From NCBI GenBank assembly GCA_041742255.1, contig JBGSIZ010000297.1:1-6890 (forward strand): a stretch of 6,890 nucleotides of DNA, read 5' to 3'. A program made the position numbers and the translations under genes. Shown one piece after another: positions 1 through 5,417 of this stretch. The number at the start of each line of letters is the position of its first letter. Within the stretch, counting starts at the first letter, position 1. The DNA is from JBGSIZ01 sp041742255 (GTDB lineage Bacteria; Pseudomonadota; Alphaproteobacteria; Rhodobacterales; Rhodobacteraceae). The notes beneath the pieces were generated by a model. It saw only the letters and a program-made list of their open reading frames with translations. It was not told the origin of the DNA and searched no databases.

Positions 1-20
1 TGGGTTGAAACCCACCTTAC
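1..20 (-). repeat. REP-like palindromic repeat, left copy
   Basis: The 20 bases tgggttgaaacccaccttac are identical to 614-633, in the same orientation. They form most of a hairpin with an AACCCA/TGGGTT stem. Read on the minus strand the unit begins with GTAA followed by the palindrome. This is the layout of REP elements, where a short 5' tetranucleotide (GTAG or similar) precedes a hairpin recognised by the cognate RAYT. The copy is cut by the window edge, so its full length is unknown. The pairing with the transposase gene beside it is what makes the REP reading likely. Confidence 0.75.
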
Positions 21-41
21 TTTTGCGCCATGGCGGGTTCC

Positions 42-56
42 TTAACCTGCCATTAA
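42..56. promoter_or_regulatory. Candidate CtrA binding site (TTAA-N7-TTAA)
   Basis: TTAACC at 42-47 is followed by TTAACC at 53-58, giving TTAA-CCTGCCA-TTAA. This matches the full alphaproteobacterial CtrA consensus. It lies about 25 bp before the transposase start at 81 and could act on that gene or on a gene left of the window. CtrA is a cell-cycle and motility response regulator in Caulobacter and a motility/gene-transfer-agent regulator in Rhodobacteraceae. The motif match is seen directly; the regulatory role is inferred and could be chance. Confidence 0.4.
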
Positions 57-80
57 CCACAGGCCAGGCAGGGTTGGGCC

Positions 81-641
81 ATGGCAACCTACAAACGCAT
101 CCTTGTCCCCGGCGGGACCACATTCTTTACCGTGCGGTTGCAGGACCGGCAGTCGCGGCTGCTGACGGACCACATCGACACGCTGCGGGACTGTGTACGG
201 CTGGCGCGGGCGCGGTGGCCCTTTGCGATCGAGGCGGCGGTGGTGTTGCCTGATCATCTGCACATGATCTGGACCCTGCCGCCTGGTGACGCTGATTATT
301 CCAAGCGGTGGCGGCTGATCAAATCCGCGTTTTCGCGGCAGATGGCACCTGTCGCCGCCCCGGCCTCCCCCCTCACCCCGTCACAGATTGCACGGGGGGA
401 AAAGGGGATATGGCAACGCCGGTTTTGGGAACATCAGATCCGGGATGCGGCGGATATGGCAGCGCACCGGGCATATGTCCTTGGAGCACCGGTTCATGCG
501 GGGCTGGCCGCGCGGCCCACAGACTGGCGTTGGTCATCGGTCCACCGGGATGTGCAACGCGGGGTTCCGGTGCCCGCAACGGGCGGCTACGGCGCGCTGG
601 CGTGGGCGCAGGGTGGGTTGAAACCCACCTTACCCGCCTAA
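81..641 (+). CDS. REP-associated tyrosine transposase (RAYT, IS200/IS605-like Y1 HUH family)
   Basis: The 186-residue protein matches the RAYT (TnpA-REP) family, single-strand endonucleases that cut and join REP hairpins. The N-terminus has the family's YKR...PGGTTFFTV strand. The HUH metal site is H59-L60-H61 within VLPDHLHMIWTLPPGD, followed by the typical RWRLIKSAFS helix. IWQRRFWEHQIRD (110-122) leads to Y132, the expected nucleophilic tyrosine. W149 and WSSVHRDV close the core. The usual NPVKHG motif after the tyrosine reads APVHAG here, so activity is uncertain. A linker of about 20 residues (89-108) separates the HUH half from the C-terminal half. The ATG at 81 is the family-like start, with a weak CAGGG ribosome site at 69-73. 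The last codons (GGLKPTL) are read from the right-hand REP copy. REP copies on both sides suggest a REP-RAYT unit that may act on dispersed repeats elsewhere in the genome. Confidence 0.88.
   Translation: MATYKRILVPGGTTFFTVRLQDRQSRLLTDHIDTLRDCVRLARARWPFAIEAAVVLPDHLHMIWTLPPGDADYSKRWRLIKSAFSRQMAPVAAPASPLTPSQIARGEKGIWQRRFWEHQIRDAADMAAHRAYVLGAPVHAGLAARPTDWRWSSVHRDVQRGVPVPATGGYGALAWAQGGLKPTLPA
612..633 (-). repeat. REP-like palindromic repeat, right copy, inside the RAYT 3' end
   Basis: The perfect inverted repeat GGTGGGTT/AACCCACC (612-619 and 622-629) is followed by TTAC. On the minus strand this is GTAA plus a hairpin. Bases 614-633 are identical to 1-20. The copy is translated as the C-terminal GGLKPTL of the transposase, so the repeat supplies part of the coding sequence. 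It could also act as an RNA hairpin at the end of the transposase mRNA. Confidence 0.8.
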
Positions 642-691
642 AACCGCCGGCCTAAAACCGCCGGACTAAAACCGCCGGCCTAAAACCACTG
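636..691. repeat. Four-unit 14-bp tandem repeat spanning both convergent stop codons
   Basis: There are four consecutive 14-bp units: gcctaaaaccgccg at 636-649, the same at 650-663, gactaaaaccgccg at 664-677 and gcctaaaaccactg at 678-691. The first unit carries the TAA stop of the transposase (639-641). The last carries the TAG stop of the minus-strand gene (680-682). Every unit contains CTAA, which gives TAA on the plus strand and TAG on the minus strand. Because 14 is not a multiple of three, successive units place stops in different frames. The last unit is the most divergent, consistent with expansion from the 3' end of the minus-strand gene by slippage. Confidence 0.85.
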
Positions 692-1543
692 GCCCGGTTC
701 CATCAGGCCCAGATCCAGCAATTGCTGCGATGTCCATTCGAACGGGGCAGAGTTGTGCCATTTGAAGGTCTGGATATCAAAGGTTGACCCCGGATTGCGT
801 TTGAGCGCCTTGGCCGTGCGGAACGAACACACCGTCGCGGTCAGGCTATTGTGCCACGGACAGGCATAGGTGTTGTATTCGGCATCACTGAACGTGTGAT
901 CGTCGCGCAGGGTCAGGCGGGGTTTGGCGCGAAAGATCGACACCCTGTCGATCCGGCGGCGCGGGGCGGGGATGTGTTCTTCGAACCGCCAGCGCAATCC
1001 GCCAAAAAAATCCAGCTGCCGCTCCAGATCGTTGTTCCACTTGTTCTTGCGGGCAAGCGCGTAATACCCGGATTTGTCCAGATGCGCATCGTCCAGCGAT
1101 ACGGCGGTCGGGTGCGCCCACAAATCACCCGCATACAGATCGACCACATAGGTCAGGATCGTATCGCGGCGTTCTTCGGCGTTGAACGCGATCATTTCGC
1201 CAATCGCCCGGCTTTCACAAAACGGGAAAAACAAGAATTCGGCGTTGTAGCAGTAATAGAACCACACCCCCGGTGCCGCCGCGATGCAGCCATTGACCAC
1301 GGTTTCCAACGCCTTGTCGCCCAGCGTGTTGCAGGTCACCCGCACCAGCGCCGGATCGTCGGCCATGCCGGTTTCGAACATCTCGGGGCCGAACACGATC
1401 ACCTTGCGAAACCCCAGCCCGATATGGTGCGCCACCGTTTCGCGCAACGCGACCTCGTCCTCGGCGAGGATAAGGGCGATCGGCCCCTTGGCCAGCAGCC
1501 CCTTGCCGGTGGTGAAAAACGACTCCAGACTGTCGAACTGCAT
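680..1543 (-). CDS. Putative glycosyltransferase family 2-like protein (Glyco_tranf_2_4 type)
   Basis: The product has 287 residues. Its N-terminal part (IALILAEDEVALRETVAHHIGLGFRKVIVF in two halves, 22-51) resembles the start of the Glyco_tranf_2_4 family, where the consensus reads roughly 'acvkNEapyllEWlahHralGv'. EFLFFPFCESRAIG (102-115) matches the region that follows the metal-binding DADEFL motif. Here that motif reads Y99-N-A-E-F-L, so both expected aspartates are absent. The C-terminal half has FGGLRWRFEEH and YNTYACPWHNSLTA, which look family-specific. There is no signal peptide or membrane segment, so it is probably cytoplasmic. I chose the ATG at 1543 because AAAGG lies 9 bases before it and because the upstream in-frame extension to 1621 is low in conserved character. 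It converges on the transposase and diverges from miaB. The role and sugar substrate are unknown; the family call comes from remembered motifs only. Confidence 0.6.
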   Translation of the reverse strand: MQFDSLESFFTTGKGLLAKGPIALILAEDEVALRETVAHHIGLGFRKVIVFGPEMFETGMADDPALVRVTCNTLGDKALETVVNGCIAAAPGVWFYYCYNAEFLFFPFCESRAIGEMIAFNAEERRDTILTYVVDLYAGDLWAHPTAVSLDDAHLDKSGYYALARKNKWNNDLERQLDFFGGLRWRFEEHIPAPRRRIDRVSIFRAKPRLTLRDDHTFSDAEYNTYACPWHNSLTATVCSFRTAKALKRNPGSTFDIQTFKWHNSAPFEWTSQQLLDLGLMEPGQWF

Positions 1544-1695
1544 GCGGAAAAACCTTTGTGCGCGGCGTCGCGTCGCGGGGCACCCCGCAGTGGCGACAGA
1601 CTCCGCCATATCGCCCCGCATTGCAAGACGGGGCCTGTGCGGCTAGACGCAACACGGTATATCCCCCGCCAGACTCGACCCCATCGGAGCCCCCC
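1544..1695. promoter_or_regulatory. Divergent intergenic spacer between the glycosyltransferase-like gene and miaB
   Basis: This 152-bp spacer must hold promoters for both divergent genes, but I see no convincing -35/-10 pair. It contains two GC-rich inverted repeats: GCGGGG/CCCCGC at 1575-1580 and 1583-1588, and GCCCCG/CGGGGC at 1613-1618 and 1629-1634. The first lies in the probable 5' leader of the minus-strand gene. The miaB ribosome site GGAG is at 1686-1689. The regulatory content is inferred from the gene layout. Confidence 0.35.
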
Positions 1696-3012
1696 ATGTC
1701 CGACACCCCCGCCAAGAAGCTGTTCATCAAAACCTATGGCTGTCAGATGAACGTCTACGACAGCGAACGCATGGCCGAGGCGCTGGGCGGGCAAGGGTAT
1801 GTCGAAACGCTCGATCCGGCGGATGCGGACATGATCCTGCTCAACACTTGCCACATCCGCGAAAAGGCGGCGGAAAAGGTGTATTCCGAACTCGGCCGCC
1901 TCAAACCGCTCAAGGATGCGCGCCCGACCCTCAAGATCGGGGTGACGGGCTGCGTGGCCCAAGCCGAAGGCGCGGAAATCATGCGTCGCCAGCCGTTGGT
2001 GGATCTGGTCGTTGGCCCGCAATCCTATCACCGCCTGCCCGCGATGGAGGCCGCCCTTGGCCGGGGTGAAAAACCCGTCGATACCGATTTCCCGGACGAG
2101 GACAAATTCACACTCCTGACCCCTCGGTCCAAAGCCGCCCGCGCGCCTGCCGCGTTTCTGACGGTGCAGGAAGGGTGCGACAAATTCTGTGCCTTTTGCG
2201 TTGTCCCCTACACCCGTGGGTCCGAGGTCAGCCGCCCCGCCGACCGTATCCTGACCGAAGCCCGCGCGCTGGTGGATGCAGGCGTGCGCGAATTGACCCT
2301 GCTGGGGCAGAACGTGAATGCCTATCACGGTCATGACGGCGGGTTGGCCGGGTTGATCGGCCAACTGGCCCGGATCGACGGTCTGGCCCGCATCCGCTAC
2401 ACCACGTCCCACCCCAACGACATGGACGACGCGCTTATTGCTGCACACGGGTCCGAATCGAAATTGATGCCCTACCTGCACTTGCCCGTGCAATCTGGTA
2501 GCGACCGCATCCTCAAGACAATGAACCGCAAACATACCGCTGACGGGTATCTGCGCCTGATCGACCGGGTTCGCGCCGCCCGCCCCGATATCCTGCTGTC
2601 GGGCGATTTCATCGTCGGTTTCCCCGGCGAGACGGAGGCGGATTTTGACGCCACGCTCGATCTGATCCGGGCGGTGGGCTACGGGGCTGCCTATTCGTTC
2701 AAATATTCACCCCGTCCGGGCACGCCCGCCGCCGAAAAACCGGCCGTGGACGACGCGGTGATGACGGACCGCCTGCAACGGCTGCAGACGCTCATCACCC
2801 AACAACAATACGCGGGTCAGGTCGCCATGGTTGGCAAGACGGTGGGGGTCCTGTTTGAGAAACCGGGTCGTGAGTCGGGGCAGATGGTGGGCAAATCCGA
2901 CCACCTGCACGCGGTGCATGTGCCCGCCCCCGTCACGCTTCAGGGACAGGTCCACCCCGTCAGAATCGTCGAAAGCGCACGCAATTCGCTGTCGGGCGTC
3001 TTGGCGAACTGA
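1696..3012 (+). CDS. miaB: tRNA-2-methylthio-N6-dimethylallyladenosine synthase MiaB
   Basis: MiaB is a radical-SAM methylthiotransferase that adds a methylthio group to i6A37 in tRNAs reading UNN codons. The 438-residue product has the normal family length. The N-terminal UPF0004 domain has three cluster-binding cysteines, C16 (KTYGCQMN), C52 (NTCHIRE) and C86 (GVTGCVAQ). The radical-SAM cluster motif CxxxCxxC is C161-DKF-C165-AF-C168. Further hallmarks are LLGQNVNAY (202-210), TSHPND (237-242), LHLPVQSGS (261-269), MNRKHT (276-281), SGDFIVGFPGET (302-313) and FKYSPRPGTPA (336-345). A C-terminal TRAM RNA-binding domain covers about 373-436. The ATG at 1696 is preceded by GGAG at 1686-1689 and starts where the family starts; the in-frame extension upstream is not family-like. 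In Alphaproteobacteria miaB commonly precedes phoH, ybeY and corC. Here two envelope genes lie between miaB and phoH. Confidence 0.97.
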   Translation: MSDTPAKKLFIKTYGCQMNVYDSERMAEALGGQGYVETLDPADADMILLNTCHIREKAAEKVYSELGRLKPLKDARPTLKIGVTGCVAQAEGAEIMRRQPLVDLVVGPQSYHRLPAMEAALGRGEKPVDTDFPDEDKFTLLTPRSKAARAPAAFLTVQEGCDKFCAFCVVPYTRGSEVSRPADRILTEARALVDAGVRELTLLGQNVNAYHGHDGGLAGLIGQLARIDGLARIRYTTSHPNDMDDALIAAHGSESKLMPYLHLPVQSGSDRILKTMNRKHTADGYLRLIDRVRAARPDILLSGDFIVGFPGETEADFDATLDLIRAVGYGAAYSFKYSPRPGTPAAEKPAVDDAVMTDRLQRLQTLITQQQYAGQVAMVGKTVGVLFEKPGRESGQMVGKSDHLHAVHVPAPVTLQGQVHPVRIVESARNSLSGVLAN

Positions 3013-3230
3013 TTAACTTTCTGTCCATCCACTGCCGGAAATTATGTCGTTTCCGTGGCATGCCGGGAACAATCCGCCCCATAGGCGGTGACTGTCGCCA
3101 TATTCGACACAATATATGGCTATTTATACTTCCAATATGGCCTAAATTTGCTAAGACTTGGCAGATAATGTGATGAGGGCGTACCCGAGGGCCACCTGCT
3201 GTGCCACCGGGAGTGAAGGGGCAGAGGGCG
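3013..3230 (+). promoter_or_regulatory. AT-rich leader/promoter region before the OmpA-domain gene
   Basis: The 218-bp spacer is much richer in A+T than its surroundings, especially 3095-3170. ATATGGC occurs at 3114-3120 and 3135-3141, exactly 21 bp apart, and inverted as GCCATAT at 3097-3103. GCCATATT (3097-3104) and AATATGGC (3134-3141) form an 8-bp inverted repeat. GATAAT at 3164-3169 resembles a -10 element, without a good -35 at the usual distance. CGGAAA/TTTCCG (3036-3041/3050-3055) and CCGCC/GGCGG (3074-3078/3084-3088) are small hairpins just after miaB and might end its transcript, but neither has a T tract. The region probably holds the promoter and an operator for the two following genes. 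Confidence 0.45.
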
Positions 3231-3812
3231 ATGGCTGTGAAAAGAATTTTCAACTGGGTGCTGAACACTGCGACGGGTGGTCTGACGATGTCGGTGCTGG
3301 GCCTCGCCCTGATCGCTGGTCAGGCGCAAGCGCAAGATACCCGCGTGATCCAAGGGGAACGGTATGTTCCCACCATCTGGATTGACCCCGATGGCTGTGA
3401 ACACTGGGTGATGGACGACGGGGCCGAAGGGTTCATGGACGCCCGCCGCACCCGCGACGGCGCCGCCGTATGTCACCGCAGCGAAATTTGCGGCGTCATG
3501 AACACCGACCAGTTGTTTGCCACCGACCGGTATGCCATTTCGCACCCCGGACGCGCGGCGCTGGAAAACTTCTTTCGGTCGGCCAACGCTTACGGGTTCC
3601 TGATCTACGGGCACACCGACAGCCGGGCGTCTGACGAATACAACATCCGCCTGTCCAACAACCGGGCCAATGCGGTGGCGCAGGTCGCGCAATCCATCGG
3701 CGCACGGGTCGTGGACGTGCGCGGGTTCGGCGAACGGTCGCCGCGCGCCACCAACGGCACCGCCGAAGGCATGCAGCAAAACCGCCGCGTCGAAATATAT
3801 TGTCTGCGCTAA
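3231..3812 (+). CDS. Secreted OmpA-domain protein with an N-terminal two-cysteine (PDGC-HW) domain
   Basis: The product has 193 residues. A signal peptide covers about 1-34, with basic VKR, a hydrophobic LTMSVLGLALIAG stretch and cleavage after AQA. A short domain follows (about 46-83): IW-x2-PDGC-x-HW...DDG-x-EG...T-x-DG-x2-VC, with C56 and C81. The C-terminal OmpA/MotB-type domain (about 92-190) has YGHTDSRASDEYNIRLSNNRA, including the peptidoglycan-contacting D130 and R145, then RGFGERSPRATN and NRRVEI. The protein should reside in the periplasm and bind peptidoglycan non-covalently. There is no beta-barrel and no lipobox. Two further cysteines (C87, C191) could form another disulfide. I chose the ATG at 3231 because the signal peptide starts there and GA-rich AAGGGG/AGAGGG sites precede it; a GTG at 3201 would add ten residues. 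It is followed 14 bp later by a lipoprotein gene with the same cysteine domain. The OmpA domain is firm; the function is unknown. Confidence 0.9.
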   Translation: MAVKRIFNWVLNTATGGLTMSVLGLALIAGQAQAQDTRVIQGERYVPTIWIDPDGCEHWVMDDGAEGFMDARRTRDGAAVCHRSEICGVMNTDQLFATDRYAISHPGRAALENFFRSANAYGFLIYGHTDSRASDEYNIRLSNNRANAVAQVAQSIGARVVDVRGFGERSPRATNGTAEGMQQNRRVEIYCLR

Positions 3813-3826
3813 AGGGGAGTGTGACC

Positions 3827-4168
3827 ATGAACATTGTAAAGAGCATCATCCTTTTGGCCAGCGGCGCGGCATTGTCGGCCTGTGTGTCTGCCGAAGGTCT
3901 CGAAGGTGGCGGACCGCTCGCACTGGGCGGCATCGGCCCGGACAAGACGGTTGACCGGGGCATCAACGCCCACCACCTGTCCACGCTTGTGGCGGGCATC
4001 TGGGTCAGCCCGGATGGCTGCGATCACTGGATCATCGACGATGGCGTGGAGGGATACCTGTCCCCCCGCCTGACGCCGGATGGCCGCCCGGTCTGTTCCG
4101 GGGTGGCCCCGCCCGCCGTGGCAACCGGCCCCTTCAAGGAAGGCACGCCGATCCCGGACACTCTTTGA
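3827..4168 (+). CDS. Small lipoprotein with the same two-cysteine (PDGC-HW) domain
   Basis: The product has 113 residues. The N-terminus is a lipoprotein signal: K5, a hydrophobic IILLASGAA stretch and the lipobox L16-S-A-C19, so it should be lipidated at C19. A Gly-rich linker (24-36) leads to a domain at about 55-90: IWVSPDGCDHW, IIDDGVEGY, and TPDGRPVC, with C65 and C90. Without gaps, 19 of 33 positions are identical to residues 49-81 of the upstream OmpA-domain protein, and the two-cysteine spacing of 25 is the same. The tail (91-113) is Pro-rich. The start at ATG 3827 is supported by GGGGAG at 3814-3819; the spacing to the preceding stop is 14 bp, so the two genes are almost certainly co-transcribed. 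A partnership with, or duplication from, the upstream protein is inferred. I do not recognise a named family. Confidence 0.85.
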   Translation: MNIVKSIILLASGAALSACVSAEGLEGGGPLALGGIGPDKTVDRGINAHHLSTLVAGIWVSPDGCDHWIIDDGVEGYLSPRLTPDGRPVCSGVAPPAVATGPFKEGTPIPDTL

Positions 4169-4192
4169 TCCGTGCGGACCCAAACCAACACC

Positions 4193-4227
4193 AGACGGCC
4201 GCGGCATCGCCCGCGGCCGTTTGCGTT
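4193..4227 (+). terminator. Probable intrinsic terminator after the lipoprotein gene
   Basis: ACGGCCGCGG (4195-4204) and CCGCGGCCGT (4211-4220) form a perfect 10-bp stem with a 6-base loop, followed by TTGCGTTTG, which is only moderately T-rich. It lies 26 bp after the lipoprotein stop. It separates the two envelope genes from phoH, so phoH probably has its own promoter in 4228-4370. Confidence 0.8.
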
Positions 4228-4370
4228 TGTGCCCCTGCGCTGTCCTGTCGCTGGTCCGTTCCCGTCACGTCCCCGCAATACTCGGCTGTCATGGGTTGCG
4301 TCGGGCGGGGCAACTTGCAACCATTCCCCAAACACCTTCGCCCCCGGAACCCTTTCCCTAGGAGAACTGC
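4228..4370 (+). promoter_or_regulatory. Leader region before phoH
   Basis: About 140 bp lie between the terminator and the phoH start. No clear sigma-70 pair is visible. GGTTGC at 4294-4299 and GCAACC at 4317-4322 form a 6-bp inverted repeat. A C-rich stretch follows, then a strong ribosome site AGGAG at 4360-4364, six bases before the TTG at 4371. A phoH operon promoter is expected here because of the terminator upstream. Confidence 0.35.
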
Positions 4371-5384
4371 TTGGCCACTTCTTTTCTGCCCCCGCCCGTC
4401 GCCTTGTCCGGCATCACCGAAAGTGCTGTGGAATTCCCGGATAACTTCCTGTTGATCGACCTGTGCGGCGAACATGACCGCAACCTGACCAAGATCGAGG
4501 CCGATCTGAGCGTGCAGATACAGCGGCGTGGCAATCAACTGCGGGTGCATGGTCAGGAACCGGATATCAAGGCCGCGATCGAGGTTCTGCAATCGCTCTA
4601 TTCCCGGCTCGAGGCCGGGCGCGCCGTGGAAACCGGCGATATCGACCGGGAATTGCGGATGGGCACCTCGGAACGCGGAATTGCGCCGCAGGCCGGGGAC
4701 CAGATCGAGCTGTTTTCGACCGCCCGTGTCGAGATCAAGACGCGCCGCAAACTGGTGGAACCCCGGACCGAGGCGCAAAAGGCCTATGTCCGCGCGTTGT
4801 TCAGCACGGAACTGAACTTTGGCATCGGGCCTGCGGGCACCGGCAAAACCTATCTCGCGGTGGCCGTCGCCGTAAACATGTTCATCGAAGGCAAGGTGGA
4901 CCGGATCATCCTGTCGCGCCCCGCCGTCGAGGCGGGCGAGAAACTGGGCTATCTGCCCGGCGACATGAAGGACAAGGTCGATCCCTACATGCAGCCGCTC
5001 TATGATGCGCTCAATGATTTTCTGCCGGGCAAACAGGCCGCCAAACTGATCGAGGAAAAGCGGATCGAGATTGCGCCGCTGGCGTTCATGCGCGGGCGCA
5101 CGTTGTCCAACGCCTTTGTCGTGCTGGACGAGGCGCAGAATGCGACCTCGATGCAGATGAAGATGTTCCTGACCCGTCTGGGCGAAGGGTCGCGCATGGT
5201 CATCACCGGGGACCGCACTCAGGTTGACTTGCCGCGCGGGGTGCCGTCGGGGCTGGCGGATGCGGAACGGTTGCTCAAGAATATCAAGAAGATATCCTTC
5301 AGCTACTTCACCGCCAAGGACGTGGTGCGCCATCCGCTTGTTGCGGCCATCATCGAAGCCTATGAAGCGGACGGGACGATCTGA
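4371..5384 (+). CDS. phoH: PhoH family P-loop ATPase
   Basis: The 337-residue protein has the normal length for the PhoH/YbeZ family, a cytoplasmic ATPase with an RNA-helicase-like core often partnered with YbeY in rRNA and ribosome quality control. The N-terminal part (about 20-90) has the family's KH-like segment. The core has Walker A GPAGTGKT (153-160), ILSRPAVEAGEKLGYLPGD (180-198), DPYMQPLYD (204-212), Walker B VLDEAQN (251-257), and the sensor-like MVITGDRTQVDLP (276-288). The start is TTG at 4371. It is supported by AGGAG at 4360-4364 and by the absence of any in-frame ATG before residue 97. ybeY starts 33 bp after its stop, so the two are probably translated from one mRNA. The family is certain; the exact substrate is not shown by sequence. 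Confidence 0.96.
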   Translation: MATSFLPPPVALSGITESAVEFPDNFLLIDLCGEHDRNLTKIEADLSVQIQRRGNQLRVHGQEPDIKAAIEVLQSLYSRLEAGRAVETGDIDRELRMGTSERGIAPQAGDQIELFSTARVEIKTRRKLVEPRTEAQKAYVRALFSTELNFGIGPAGTGKTYLAVAVAVNMFIEGKVDRIILSRPAVEAGEKLGYLPGDMKDKVDPYMQPLYDALNDFLPGKQAAKLIEEKRIEIAPLAFMRGRTLSNAFVVLDEAQNATSMQMKMFLTRLGEGSRMVITGDRTQVDLPRGVPSGLADAERLLKNIKKISFSYFTAKDVVRHPLVAAIIEAYEADGTI

Positions 5385-5417
5385 TCCCATGTTCCCGCAT
5401 CGCAAGCAGGGCCGCCC

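Noticed and set aside
1..691. CRISPR-like array from the repeated motifs in the left part
   Set aside because: The 20-bp palindromes occur only twice, 613 bp apart around a gene, and the 14-bp units are contiguous with no spacers.
1621..1649. TTGCAA ... TAGACG as a miaB promoter
   Set aside because: The spacing is 17 bp but the -10 matches only three of six consensus bases, and TTGCAA lies in the loop of a GC-rich inverted repeat, so it is not distinguishable from chance.
851..1750. Long plus-strand open frame (299 residues) opposite the glycosyltransferase-like gene
   Set aside because: It is the antisense of the minus-strand gene and runs into miaB. Its composition is low-complexity Arg/Gln/His-rich and it shows no motif, while the opposite strand has a ribosome site and family-like blocks.
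1399..2535. Minus-strand open frame (378 residues) opposite miaB
   Set aside because: It is a shadow frame with no family motif, opposite an intact MiaB with all six cysteines.
3201..3230. GTG at 3201 as the start of the OmpA-domain protein
   Set aside because: It would place ten residues (PPGVKGQRA-like) before the signal peptide. The ATG at 3231 gives a normal signal peptide and has a purine-rich ribosome site.
4134..5405. Long minus-strand open frame (423 residues) across phoH
   Set aside because: It is a high-GC shadow of phoH; the plus strand has Walker A and B motifs and a ribosome site.
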